A stretch of DNA of 64,000 bases from Fen-1254 sp963769605 (GTDB taxonomy: Bacteria > Bacteroidota > Ignavibacteria > UBA10030). A program made the position numbers and the translations under genes. Shown piece after piece: positions 10,201-19,110 of the stretch. How positions within the stretch are numbered: position 1 is the first letter of the stretch; the number at the start of each line of letters is the position of its first letter. The stretch spans positions 1 through 64,000 of the forward strand of contig CAVYML010000003.1 of assembly GCA_963769605.1 (NCBI GenBank), in the 5' to 3' direction. The notes beneath the pieces are model-generated. The model searched no databases, was not told the DNA's origin, and worked only from the letters and a program-made list of their open reading frames with translations.

Positions 10201-10283
10201 CGCTCGGTTATCATGTTCTGGAAGAAACAAATGTGCGTCCCAATGTGACATATATCGCAAAACTGCGTAATATTTTGGCTTGA
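7258..10283 (+). CDS. actB: Alternative complex III iron-sulfur/molybdopterin-like subunit ActB (interrupted by one frameshift)
   Basis: The fused catalytic-type subunit of ACIII. The N-terminal part (7258 to about 9267) is a molybdopterin-oxidoreductase-like domain, with a Tat-like start (SRKQFLALLA) and a [4Fe-4S] site CTGCSQSCG plus a later cysteine in KICAKG. The C-terminal part is a ferredoxin-like domain carrying cluster motifs CVGCNACVAGC, CQHCDNAPCENVC, CVGTKYCSNNCP and CTFCVQ...CQEACP. The two halves are in different frames. The break is near 9267, after LGYG, where the first frame goes to unrelated residues and the other frame continues RTNAGPVG without a stop through to 10283. Restoring one base gives about 1008 residues, normal for ActB. 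It is either a sequencing error or a recent mutation; the operon is otherwise intact. Confidence 0.92.
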
Positions 10284-11661
10284 CGAAAAAGAAAATGACG
10301 ACAATCGATTATACGCAAGAACCTGCAATCACCATCGGCGTCGTTACGCCTGCCGAGATCGATGCGGCCATTTCGGCGCCGTTAGATCGATTTCCTTCCC
10401 GCCGATGGTGGATAGCGTTCGGCATTGCTCTTTTGATCCTCTCCATGGGACTGGCCTCAGTAACGGCGATTTTATTCAAGGGACTCGGACTTATGGGGTT
10501 TAACCAGCCGGTTGCGTGGGCGTTCGATGTTACGAACTTTGTCTTCTGGGTCGGCATCGGACATGCGGGGACGCTGATTTCCGCCATTCTTTTTCTTATG
10601 AGGCAGCGCTGGCGGAATGCTATCGCACGGTTTGCAGAGGCGATGACGATCTTTGCCGTGATATGCGCCGGCATGTTTGTGTCTATCGTTCATCTTGGGC
10701 GCGTGTGGCTTGCGGGTTATTTGTTTCCGTACCCGAACCAGCACGGCTTGTGGATCAATTTCATCTCGCCGCTTGTCTGGGACGTCTTTGCCGTCTCGAC
10801 CTATTTTACGGTCTCGCTTGTATTCTGGTATCTGGGTCTTGTCCCGGATTTTGCAACACTGCGGGACCGGACCGGAACAAGCATAAAAAACTCGTGTATT
10901 CTATTTTAAGTCTCGGCTGGAGATTTTCCAACCGGCACTGGAGCCACTACGAACGGATGTATTTGATTCTTGCCGGGTTCGCTACTCCGCTCGTGCTTTC
11001 TGTGCATACGATTGTCAGTTTCGATTTTGCCGTCTCGGTCGTTCCCGGATGGCATTCGACGATCTTCCCGCCGTACTTCGTTGCCGGCGCTGTGTTTTCC
11101 GGTTTTGCCATGGTGCAAAACGTGCTGATCGGCGTGCGAAAACTTTTCAAACTCGAAAAGATCATTACGTTGAAGCATCTCGAGAACATGAACAAAGTCA
11201 TGCTGGCCACTGGCATGATGGTAGGTTATGCGTATGCGGTGGAATTTTTTATGGCGTGGTACAGCGGCAGCCAGTTCGAACGTTTCGTTTTTCTCAACCG
11301 CGCCCTCGGGCCGTACGCCTGGGCATACTGGATTATGGTTTCCTGCAATGTATTGTTCGTGCAGTTGTTCTGGTTCAGGAAGATTCGCACATCTATTCCC
11401 CTCATGTTCGTTGTCGGCGTGCTTGTGAACGTGGGGATGTGGTTCGAGCGGTATGTTATTATCGTCACGTCGCTCTCCCGAGATTTTCTGCCATCGAGTT
11501 GGGGACATTTTTCCCCGACGATTTTTGATTTCGGCGTACTGGCGCTCGGATTCGGTTTGTTTTTTACGCTCGTGCTGTTGTTTGTCCGTTTCCTGCCGTC
11601 CGTTGCGATGGCGGAATTAAAGGGCGTGATGGAGAATGCGCAGCCGCATTATCATGAATGA
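10280..11661 (+). CDS. actC: Alternative complex III membrane subunit ActC, NrfD family (interrupted by one frameshift)
   Basis: NrfD-like integral membrane subunit proposed to bind quinol and contribute to proton pumping in ACIII. The first frame encodes residues through VPDFATLRDRTG with five hydrophobic segments. The second resumes as NKHKKLVYSILSLGWRF and continues with about five more to the end. The switch lies at about 10875, in ACCGG|AAC, and needs one extra base. The restored protein is about 460 residues, typical for ActC. The start may be TTG at 10280, which overlaps the actB stop, or ATG at 10295; neither has a strong ribosome site. The stop overlaps the actDE start (ATGA). Confidence 0.92.
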
Positions 11662-12800
11662 GTATGACAAGCAAAGAAAATCTTTACGCAATAACGGCTC
11701 TGTTTGATTCCCCGGATGCCGTCCTTCATGCGGCGGAAAAAACGGGAAATGCCGGCTATACAAAATTCGACGTTCACACGCCCTATCCGGTCCATGGCAT
11801 GGACGGGGCAATGAAGCTGAAGACATCGAAGATAGGGCTGTTCGCTTTTGCGTTCGGCCTGCTCGGCGCCGTCTGCGCGGTGCTTTTTATCTCCTGGGTA
11901 ACCATCAAAGATTATCCGCTCGTCATCGGCGGCAAGCCGTTCTGGTCGTGGCCCGCCTTTGTTCCGGTATCGTTCGAGGTCACGGTGCTGGCAACTTCCG
12001 TGCTGTCCACGCTTGCGATGATTGTGCTGTATTTCAAATTCCCGAACAATGCTCATCCGCTGCACGATACGCCATATATGAAAAGCGTATCGTCGAATCG
12101 TTTCGGCATCGCGGTGCAGGCGGACGATCCGAAGTTCGATGAAAATGGAGTGACGGAATTTTTCAGGTCTCTCGGAAGCAGAGAAATCGCTCCGGTTTAT
12201 TTTATTTCTGCCGAACAGGACACGCCGTTGTTCGATCCGAAATTTCTCAGCGTGCTGCTTGTCATCGGTCTGACGGTTTCAGCGGCGACGTACTTTACTC
12301 TGAATAAAATTTTATATCTTCCTCCGTTTGACTGGATGATGGTGCAGCCGAAGCTGAAGGCGCAGCAGCCGAGTTCGTTCTTCCGCGACGGCATAGGCAT
12401 GCGTCCGCCTGTGGAAGGAACCGTTGCGCGCGGGTATATGCCGTATCCGTTTAAAGGAAAACCGGAAGAAGCGGGAAAAAATTTGATCGATCCTCTGCTT
12501 CCGACAAAGGACGTTCTCGACCGCGGGCAGGAGAAATTTTTAACCTATTGCAGCCCGTGTCATGGAAATTTCGGACGGGGAGACAGCCGCCTGCAAGGGC
12601 AGTTCCCGAACCCGCCGACATTGCTGTCGGAAAAGCTGCGCAGCTGGCCGGACGGCTCAATTTATCATGTGATCACCGAGGGACAGAATGTGATGCCGAG
12701 TTATGCATCTCAGATTTCGCGTGACGACCGGTGGGCGATCATACAATATATCCGCGCGCTGCAGCGGGCGCAGCATGCGCATGAATCGGATTTCAAGTGA
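11658..12800 (+). CDS. actDE: Fused ActD-ActE: DUF3341 membrane domain plus monoheme cytochrome c
   Basis: A 380-residue fusion of two ACIII subunits. Residues 1-170 match ActD (DUF3341): a small ferredoxin-like N-terminal part beginning ENLYAITALFDSPDAV, then two transmembrane segments (about 58-80 and 95-120). A further hydrophobic stretch lies near residue 195. Residues about 285-372 form a class I cytochrome c with heme motif CSPCHG and a methionine ligand probably in QNVMPSYA. ActD and ActE are separate proteins in Rhodothermus marinus, so the fusion brings the monoheme cytochrome to the membrane core permanently. It overlaps actC by 4 nt. Confidence 0.9.
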   Translation: MSMTSKENLYAITALFDSPDAVLHAAEKTGNAGYTKFDVHTPYPVHGMDGAMKLKTSKIGLFAFAFGLLGAVCAVLFISWVTIKDYPLVIGGKPFWSWPAFVPVSFEVTVLATSVLSTLAMIVLYFKFPNNAHPLHDTPYMKSVSSNRFGIAVQADDPKFDENGVTEFFRSLGSREIAPVYFISAEQDTPLFDPKFLSVLLVIGLTVSAATYFTLNKILYLPPFDWMMVQPKLKAQQPSSFFRDGIGMRPPVEGTVARGYMPYPFKGKPEEAGKNLIDPLLPTKDVLDRGQEKFLTYCSPCHGNFGRGDSRLQGQFPNPPTLLSEKLRSWPDGSIYHVITEGQNVMPSYASQISRDDRWAIIQYIRALQRAQHAHESDFK

Positions 12801-12803
12801 AAC

Positions 12804-13976
12804 ATGGAAATGATTGAACCTGCACTGAGAAAGTTTTCCCCGAAAATCCGCCTGATCGGCTGGGGATTTGTCTGGCTTGGCGTTGCGCTGTATGCGCTGG
12901 GATACATTGTCGATGCGAGGGAAGCTGCGTTTAATAATGCTCTCAGCTTTCTGTATTTGACGAGTATAGGAATCGGCGCGCTTTTCTTTATTGCACTGGA
13001 ATACATTTCGGGAGCGGTCTGGAGCGTACCGATACGGCGCGTACATGAATTTTTAGCGCAGCTTATTCCCTTTGCAGCGCTGCTGGCGGTTCCGCTTCTG
13101 TTTAATCTGGATGATCTGTTTGTCTGGGCGCGGAAAGATATCATGGCTTCCGATGCAATGCTCCGTTTGAAAGAGCCGTACTTGAATCAAACATTTTTTA
13201 TCGCGCGGTTCATCGGAATTTTTATTGTCTGGAAAATCTTTATCCGGCTGCTGACACGGAATTCCATGCGGCAGGATGCGACGGCAGACCCGAGGCTGAC
13301 AAAAATTAATACTATACTTTCGGCGTTTTTTATGCCGGTCTTCGCCGTCACTCTTACGACTCTTGCCGTGGACTGGGGAATGAGTCTCGAGCCGCATTGG
13401 TATTCGACTATTTACGGGATTTATTTTTTCGCGGGGACTGCAATTGCAGCTCTGGCGGCGTCGACCCTTTGCATTGTGGCGCTTTACGAGCGCGGATATT
13501 TTCCGAAACTGGGGCGTGATCATTTCTATAATTTCGGCGCTTTGCTCTTTACCTTCGTCAATTTCTGGGCGTATATTGCCTTCAGCCAGTTTATGCTCGT
13601 CTGGTATGCGAATCTTCCCGAGGAAACTTCCTGGTTTCTTGCACGCTGGCATGGCGGGTGGGAATATGTTTCTATTGTGCTTATTATCGTACAATTTGTC
13701 GTTCCGTATTTCGTGCTGCTGCCGCAGGAAGCGAAAATGAATATCCGTACGCTCCGCCGTATGGCGATATGGCTTCTTTTTGCGCATGCGCTCGATCTGT
13801 ACTGGCTCATTATGCCGACCTTCAGCGCTGCGCCTCCTTTGGGATGGATGGAGATTTGCTTCCCAGCCGGAATCGCCGGCATTATCATCGTCGTTCTCGG
13901 ATGGCAGATTCAGAATCGTTCGCTCACGCCCATCGGCGACCCGAAATTGAAACGCGGGTTGGAGTTTAGGCTGTGA
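12804..13976 (+). CDS. actF: Alternative complex III membrane subunit ActF
   Basis: A 390-residue polytopic membrane protein with about ten hydrophobic segments, the second NrfD-related subunit of ACIII. Recognisable stretches include DWGMSLEPHWYSTIYGIYFF, a hallmark of ActF, and FSQFMLVWYANLPEETSWF. It begins 3 nt after actDE and closes the ACIII gene run. ActC and ActF each provide half-channels in known ACIII structures. Nothing unusual is seen in the sequence. Confidence 0.93.
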   Translation: MEMIEPALRKFSPKIRLIGWGFVWLGVALYALGYIVDAREAAFNNALSFLYLTSIGIGALFFIALEYISGAVWSVPIRRVHEFLAQLIPFAALLAVPLLFNLDDLFVWARKDIMASDAMLRLKEPYLNQTFFIARFIGIFIVWKIFIRLLTRNSMRQDATADPRLTKINTILSAFFMPVFAVTLTTLAVDWGMSLEPHWYSTIYGIYFFAGTAIAALAASTLCIVALYERGYFPKLGRDHFYNFGALLFTFVNFWAYIAFSQFMLVWYANLPEETSWFLARWHGGWEYVSIVLIIVQFVVPYFVLLPQEAKMNIRTLRRMAIWLLFAHALDLYWLIMPTFSAAPPLGWMEICFPAGIAGIIIVVLGWQIQNRSLTPIGDPKLKRGLEFRL

Positions 13977-13990
13977 TGTTTAAAAGTTAA

Positions 13991-14155
13991 TTAGTTCGTA
14001 GTTGTTGGTTCGTAGTTCGTGGTTCGTAATTCGTAGTTGTTGATTGGTTTATCAGTTCATTAGTTTATCAGTTTATTAGTTTGTAGTTAACAGTTCACAG
14101 TTTACAGTTCACAGTTTGCAGTTCACAATTTACTATTTACAATTAACCATTTACC
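13991..14155. repeat. Quasi-repetitive filler between actF and the cytochrome oxidase genes
   Basis: About 165 nt made of degenerate short units: first GTTCGTAGTT-type words, then TTTATCAGTTCATTAG, then CAGTTCACAGTTTACAG and CAATTTACTATTTAC. There is no fixed period, so it is neither a simple tandem repeat nor a CRISPR. The same vocabulary recurs at 7161, 37682, 52051, 53555 and 58350. It separates the ACIII and oxidase gene groups and leaves almost no room for a normal promoter. Confidence 0.7.
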
Positions 14156-14163
14156 GCTTTTAA

Positions 14164-15102
14164 ATGAAGCTTCAAGACGAAATAGACTGGAACGATCTTA
14201 GACGGAAACCGGAAAAACTTTTCGGTTATTCGTATTTGTATTTTCTTGTTGTGCTCGCCGCGCTCGGAATGCTGTATGTAGGTAACCTTACGACGACCGG
14301 AAAAAACAGCATTATTCCCGGTGTTCCCGTGGATTCTTCATCTCTTCTACAGGAGCTTCAGCTCCAGAGTCCGCGCGTGCTTCCGGCGGTGGACGTTCTG
14401 AAATACGGAACAGCTTCGCCGGAACTTGTGCAAAAAGGGGAAGATCTGTTTAAACAGAATTGTTCCTCATGCCACGGGGATAATGGAGACGGGAACGGGC
14501 CGACAGCGGCGACACTGGCATCGAAACCCCGGAATTTTCATTCTCTTGACGGATGGAAAAACGGTTCGAAGGTTTCGCAAATCTATACAACGCTCGAGAC
14601 CGGTCTGCAGGGAACTGCCATGTCGTCTTTCAATTATTTGACTCCGGCCGACCGGTTTGCAATTATTCATTTTGTCCGGTCGCTTGCACCGAACCAGCCT
14701 GTCGATTCCACTGAAGAACTAAAACAGCTCGACGCGCGTTATGAACTTGCAAAAGGTGTAAATGTTGCGGGACAAATACCGGTGAAAAAGGCAATGAAGA
14801 TAATTGAAAATGAAAATCAGATTAAAGGATTAAATGATGCCGTTCAATATATGCAGAAGTCCGAAAAAAATGTATATCCGCTGCTCCTCATGGAAACAAA
14901 TGATTTGAAAAGAATATGGTCGATTTGGGTCTTGAGACACGAACAACCGTTCTCTCTGAATGAACTTATTCATATCATATCCGCAGACCCGAAGAATGCC
15001 GGTTTTAAAACCGAAGTTTTAAGATTCAACAAGCAGCAATGGACAATGCTTCTGCGGGAAATTAATAATCTTCCTAAGCCGATCAAAGGAAAAGACTTAT
15101 GA
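14164..15102 (+). CDS. Membrane-anchored monoheme cytochrome c
   Basis: A 312-residue protein with one N-terminal membrane segment (about residues 24-44) and a cytochrome c domain around residues 85-185. The heme motif is CSSCHGDNGDGNG, and a probable methionine ligand lies in GTAMSSFNYLTPADR. The C-terminal 120 residues have no recognised domain. It lies between ACIII and the oxidase genes and overlaps sco by 4 nt, so a role in passing electrons from ACIII to the oxidase is likely by context. Confidence 0.88.
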   Translation: MKLQDEIDWNDLRRKPEKLFGYSYLYFLVVLAALGMLYVGNLTTTGKNSIIPGVPVDSSSLLQELQLQSPRVLPAVDVLKYGTASPELVQKGEDLFKQNCSSCHGDNGDGNGPTAATLASKPRNFHSLDGWKNGSKVSQIYTTLETGLQGTAMSSFNYLTPADRFAIIHFVRSLAPNQPVDSTEELKQLDARYELAKGVNVAGQIPVKKAMKIIENENQIKGLNDAVQYMQKSEKNVYPLLLMETNDLKRIWSIWVLRHEQPFSLNELIHIISADPKNAGFKTEVLRFNKQQWTMLLREINNLPKPIKGKDL

Positions 15103-15869
15103 AATTTTTTTTTACGGTACTCTCGTTGATAATTTTTGCCGTCATACGGCTCGCCGCACAAGACAGCCGGCCGGTCGGCATCGTGGAAAAGCTCGGACAG
15201 ACCATTCCGCTGGATGCGGAGTTTTACGATGAAAGCGGAAACCTTGTCCAGTTGAAATCGGTCATCACAAAACCGGCCATTCTTATGTTCGTTTATTACC
15301 GCTGTCCCGGTATTTGCAATCCGCTGATGACCGAAGTTGCAAAGATCGTAGAGAAAATGGATCTCGAATTGGGCAAAGATTACCAGATTATCACGATTAG
15401 TTTCGATCCCGAAGAAAAACCGGAACTTGCCGCGGATAAAAAGGACAATTATCTGAGCCTGATCAAGAGAAAGGTCGATCCGAACGGCTGGCGCTTTTTC
15501 ACTGGAGACAGCGTCAATATTCGCCGCCTGACGGATGCAACAGGGTTCTTTTATAAAAAGGAGCACGGAACATGGGTTCATGCAGCAGTGCTGACCGCCA
15601 TTTCTCCGGACGGCAAAATTGCCCGCTATCTGTACGGCATACAGCATCTTCCTCTCGATGTCAAACTCGCGCTCATGGAGGCTGCTGAAGGAAGAACAGG
15701 ACCGACAATCGCGAAAATACTTTCGTTCTGTTATGCATACGATCCCGAGGGTCAGCGATATGCTCTCGATATCGTCCGTGTGTGCGGCGTTGTTTTTCTC
15801 GGATTGGTTGGAGTCTTCGTTATGGTCTTTCTTGTGAAACCGGGAAAAAAGAAGGAGGGACCGAAATGA
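15099..15869 (+). CDS. SCO1/SenC-family copper chaperone for the cytochrome oxidase CuA site
   Basis: A 256-residue thioredoxin-fold protein that delivers copper to, or reduces, the CuA centre of oxidase subunit II. It has an N-terminal signal or anchor, the copper-binding CPGIC motif (YYRCPGICNPLM) near residue 70, and a later histidine in GTWVHAAVLTA that fits the third ligand. It ends with an extra C-terminal membrane segment (VVFLGLVGVFVMVFLV). It overlaps both neighbours by 4 nt, in keeping with translational coupling to the oxidase subunits. Confidence 0.93.
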   Translation: MKFFFTVLSLIIFAVIRLAAQDSRPVGIVEKLGQTIPLDAEFYDESGNLVQLKSVITKPAILMFVYYRCPGICNPLMTEVAKIVEKMDLELGKDYQIITISFDPEEKPELAADKKDNYLSLIKRKVDPNGWRFFTGDSVNIRRLTDATGFFYKKEHGTWVHAAVLTAISPDGKIARYLYGIQHLPLDVKLALMEAAEGRTGPTIAKILSFCYAYDPEGQRYALDIVRVCGVVFLGLVGVFVMVFLVKPGKKKEGPK

Positions 15870-17509
15870 CGACATTGTCACCGGCGGCAGAAACCGCAGA
15901 GCCCGATTATCTGCATGCTCCGACAAAGCGGAAAGGTTTGGCGGGATGGATTTTTTCGACTGACCATAAGCGCATTGCAATTCTCTATCTTGCAACGATG
16001 ATGCTGTTCTTTCTTGTTGCTGTCATTCTCGGCGTACTGATGAGAGTGGAACTATTCTCGACCGGCAGAACGATTGTCGATCCGCAGACGTATAATCAGA
16101 TGTTCACGCTCCACGGCGTCATTATGATTTTTTTATTTATCATTCCCGGCATGCCGGCGGTATTCGGCAACTTTATGCTGCCTCTCATGATCGGCGCGAA
16201 GGACGTTTTTTTCCCCCGGCTGAACTTATTATCGTGGTGGCTGTTCCTTGCCGGCGCGCTTACAGTCGTCGTCTCGCTGTTTCTTCCCGGCGGCCCGTCC
16301 GATACCGGATGGACGTTTTACGTTCCCTACAGCATCCGCACTACGACGAATGTTATTCCTGCGCTTGCCGGGGCGTTCATTCTGGGGTTTTCTTCCATCC
16401 TGACCGGATTGAATTTTATTACGACTATCCATCGCATGCGAGCACCGGGAATGTCGTGGTTCAAAATGCCGCTCTTTATATGGGCGATCTATTCGACGGC
16501 GTGGGTTCAGATTCTGGCAACGCCGGTCATCGGCATTACATTGCTGCTTGTAACGATCGAACGCTTATTCGGCATCGGGATTTTTGATCCGGCGATGGGC
16601 GGGGATCCGGTTCTTTACCAGCACCTGTTCTGGATGTATTCTCATCCGGCAGTGTACATTATGATACTTCCCGCACTTGGCGTTGTTTCGGAAATTATTC
16701 CCGTCTTTGCACGCCGGACGATTTTCGGTTATAAATTTATTGCCTACTCGAGCATTGCCATTGCCTCCGTCGGCTCGCTCGTCTGGGCGCACCACATGTT
16801 CACGGTCGGCATGAGCAATACGGGCATGTTTGTTTTTTCCCTGTTGACTTTTCTTGTTGCGATACCGAGCGCTGTGAAGGTATTCAACTGGATTGCAACG
16901 CTTTACAAAGGCTCGATTCTGATCGATGTGCCGCTGCTGTTTATTCTCTCTATGGTTGTTCAGTTCTGCATCGGCGGGTTTACGGGACTCATGCTCGGGG
17001 CGCTGGCGGTTAATATTCACGTGACCGATACGTATTTTGTCGTGGCGCATTTCCATTATGTCATGTTCGGCGGAGCCGGTTTCGCGATTTTTGCCGCCAT
17101 GCATTACTGGTTTCCCAAAATGTTCGGAAGAATGATACGCAGGACTCCGGCAATAATCGGATGGCTGCTGATGACCGTTGGATTCAACCTGTTTTATTTT
17201 ACGATGTTCATTCTTGGATATCTGGGCATGCCCCGCAGGTACTACGATTCACTGCCGCAGTTTCTGCCGCTGCACCGCATTGCATCGGTAGGATCGTGGA
17301 TTCTGGCAGCCGGAATTTTCTTAGTTATTGCAAACCTTATTATTTCTATCCTGCGCGGGGAAAAAGCGCCAATGAATCCGTGGGGCGGAAAAACTTTAGA
17401 GTGGACGGTTCCGTCGCCGCCGCCGGTGGAAAATTTTCACGAAATTCCGGCGATCATTGCTGGACCTTACGATTATTCGGAATACGAAAAGCCGCAGGAG
17501 GGCACGTGA
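15866..17509 (+). CDS. ctaD: Cytochrome c oxidase subunit I (A2-type, YS motif)
   Basis: Heme-copper oxidase catalytic subunit. I place the start at the ATG at 15866, preceded by GGAGGGA and overlapping the sco stop; an in-frame start upstream would only translate sco sequence. The protein is 547 residues with about 12 membrane segments. The D-channel-end region reads YSHPAVY (Y258-Y264) instead of HPEVY. Tyr-Ser replaces the usual glutamate, the mark of A2-subfamily oxidases such as the caa3 enzymes of Rhodothermus and Thermus. H260 and Y264 fit the CuB ligand and its cross-linked tyrosine. Further ligands are in WAHHMF and VVAHFHYVMFGG. Confidence 0.96.
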   Translation: MTTLSPAAETAEPDYLHAPTKRKGLAGWIFSTDHKRIAILYLATMMLFFLVAVILGVLMRVELFSTGRTIVDPQTYNQMFTLHGVIMIFLFIIPGMPAVFGNFMLPLMIGAKDVFFPRLNLLSWWLFLAGALTVVVSLFLPGGPSDTGWTFYVPYSIRTTTNVIPALAGAFILGFSSILTGLNFITTIHRMRAPGMSWFKMPLFIWAIYSTAWVQILATPVIGITLLLVTIERLFGIGIFDPAMGGDPVLYQHLFWMYSHPAVYIMILPALGVVSEIIPVFARRTIFGYKFIAYSSIAIASVGSLVWAHHMFTVGMSNTGMFVFSLLTFLVAIPSAVKVFNWIATLYKGSILIDVPLLFILSMVVQFCIGGFTGLMLGALAVNIHVTDTYFVVAHFHYVMFGGAGFAIFAAMHYWFPKMFGRMIRRTPAIIGWLLMTVGFNLFYFTMFILGYLGMPRRYYDSLPQFLPLHRIASVGSWILAAGIFLVIANLIISILRGEKAPMNPWGGKTLEWTVPSPPPVENFHEIPAIIAGPYDYSEYEKPQEGT

Positions 17510-18123
17510 GTACGGCTGCTGCGGTTTCCCATGCGCACCGGGACGATGAAGGTTCGCGCATCGGGATGTGGCTTTTTCTTTTTACCGAACTTATTCTTTT
17601 CGGCGGAATGTTTATTGTCTATGCCGTATACCGATTCAAACATTTCGATGAATTCCGGATTGCCGGTGCGGAGCTCGATGTCTTTGCAGGTACATTGAAC
17701 ACGCTCATTTTGCTGACGAGCAGCTGGACGGTGGTCATGTCGATTACAGCGATCCGGCGCGGGAAGAAAATTCTATCCATGGCGCTTCTCTCGGCGACCA
17801 TCGTGCTTGCTTTTTTCTTTTTGGTGAACAAGTATTTTGAATGGAGCCATAAAATTGCACACGGCATTTATCCGAAATCGCCCGAATTGATGAAGAAACC
17901 GGCAGGTGAGATTTTATATTTTGGATTATATTACATGATGACCGGACTGCACGCGCTTCATGTTATCATCGGCATGATTATTCTGTGTTTTATGCTCGTG
18001 TTTATAGCGCGCGATATCATCAATCAGGATTCGTTTGTTAAGCTGGAAGCAGGGGGGCTCTACTGGCACCTTGTGGATATTATCTGGATATTTCTTTTTC
18101 CGTTATTTTATCTTATTCATTAA
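17506..18123 (+). CDS. ctaE: Cytochrome c oxidase subunit III
   Basis: A 205-residue membrane protein with five hydrophobic segments. The start is the GTG at 17506, which overlaps the ctaD stop (GTGA) and follows a CAGGAGG ribosome site. Longer upstream readings are only another frame of ctaD. Family marks include GSRIGMWLFLFTELILFGG, GLHALHVIIGM and YWHLVDIIWIFLFPLFYL. Subunit III stabilises the oxidase and proton uptake. The short length fits the five-helix form found in bacteria where two helices are missing or fused to subunit I. Confidence 0.94.
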   Translation: MSTAAAVSHAHRDDEGSRIGMWLFLFTELILFGGMFIVYAVYRFKHFDEFRIAGAELDVFAGTLNTLILLTSSWTVVMSITAIRRGKKILSMALLSATIVLAFFFLVNKYFEWSHKIAHGIYPKSPELMKKPAGEILYFGLYYMMTGLHALHVIIGMIILCFMLVFIARDIINQDSFVKLEAGGLYWHLVDIIWIFLFPLFYLIH

Positions 18124-18141
18124 CGCCGGAGATCGATCGTT

Positions 18142-18429
18142 ATGACGCATCGAAATGAACAACATGCCGCCGGTTACGGAGAGTATACATTGGTGTGGCT
18201 CGGCCTGCTCGGATTAACCGGACTGACGGTTGCGCTCGCGGGCATCGATCTGGGACGCTGGGTGATTGCAACCGCTCTCGTTATAGCGGGTATCAAGTCG
18301 ATGTTCGTCCTGAACATCTTTATGCATTTGAAATCGGAAGACCGGCTCTTCCGCATTTTTACGGCTGTGGCGGTCGTGACGCTGGCTATTTTTTTTATTC
18401 TGACTTTTTTCGATTACGCGTTCGCTTAA
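18142..18429 (+). CDS. ctaF: Cytochrome c oxidase subunit IV (prokaryotic type)
   Basis: A 95-residue protein with three hydrophobic segments, matching the bacterial CoxIV/CtaF family. Its marks are LVWLGLLGLTGLTVALAG near the start and IKSMFVLNIFMHLKSEDRLF in the middle. It lies 18 nt after ctaE and 15 nt before ctaC. The role is structural, in assembly of the oxidase. Confidence 0.9.
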   Translation: MTHRNEQHAAGYGEYTLVWLGLLGLTGLTVALAGIDLGRWVIATALVIAGIKSMFVLNIFMHLKSEDRLFRIFTAVAVVTLAIFFILTFFDYAFA

Positions 18430-18444
18430 GAAAAAGGAAAAAAC

Positions 18445-19110
18445 ATGTTCAAAGGGGAGTCCCCGTTTTCCGATTATGTCGATGCTACGTTTCTGACGAT
18501 CGCCGGTATTTCGCTGCTTGTGCTCATCGGACTGCTCATTGCAATGGTGTATTTTCTCGTTCGCTACAGCCGAAAGCGGAACCCGCATCCGACAAATATC
18601 GAAGGCAACCTGCCGCTCGAAATAACATGGACGACGATTCCGCTGATTCTTTTTATGGGAATGTTCTATATGGGCTGGCGCGGGTATTTAAAGGAAATTC
18701 AAATTCCCGGCGACGCACTGCCGGTGCACGTGACCGCTCAAATGTGGAAGTGGACGTTCGAATATCCGAACGGCGTCAAAACGGATACGCTCTATGTTCC
18801 GGTCGGCGCTGCGATGAAACTGACCATGCAATCTTTGGATGTCAACCATTCGCTCTTTATCCCGGCATTCCGTATCAAGGAGGATGTTATTCCGAACCGC
18901 GAAAATAAAATGTGGTTCCGCACTCCGCGCATTGCATCGTACGATATTGAATGCGCGGAATTCTGCGGGCTTCAGCACGCATATATGTATTCAAAAGTGG
19001 TTTCGCTCGATACTGCGCGTTTCGAAATGTGGTACCGGGCTGAGTCCGTGAAACAGTCTAAACCGTATACCCCGCTGACCGCACAAGCGGCTGCAGCGGA
19101 TGACCAATAA
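18445..19110 (+). CDS. ctaC: Cytochrome c oxidase subunit II with CuA site
   Basis: A 221-residue subunit with two membrane helices (about residues 15-40 and 60-80) and a cupredoxin domain. The CuA motif is complete: a histidine in DVNHSLFIPAF, then CAEFCGLQHAYM with C170, C174, H178 and M181. The aromatic motif for electron entry reads MWKWTFEYPNG. No cytochrome c domain is fused here, unlike in classic caa3 enzymes; the next gene supplies one. Subunit II follows subunits I, III and IV, whereas the usual order places it first. Confidence 0.95.
   Translation: MFKGESPFSDYVDATFLTIAGISLLVLIGLLIAMVYFLVRYSRKRNPHPTNIEGNLPLEITWTTIPLILFMGMFYMGWRGYLKEIQIPGDALPVHVTAQMWKWTFEYPNGVKTDTLYVPVGAAMKLTMQSLDVNHSLFIPAFRIKEDVIPNRENKMWFRTPRIASYDIECAEFCGLQHAYMYSKVVSLDTARFEMWYRAESVKQSKPYTPLTAQAAAADDQ

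Noticed and set aside
9384..10328. Long minus-strand open frame opposite the actB/actC junction
   Set aside because: It lies entirely opposite strongly conserved ActB coding sequence, and its translation shows no recognisable domain.
13991..14155. Possible CRISPR array
   Set aside because: The units are short, variable and without spacers of fixed length; no cas genes are present.
15782..15865. Upstream extension of ctaD
   Set aside because: It only translates sco sequence in another frame; the ATG at 15866 has a good ribosome site and family start.
17161..17505. Long N-terminal extension of ctaE
   Set aside because: It is a shifted reading of ctaD; the GTG at 17506 fits the family start and has GGAGG before it.
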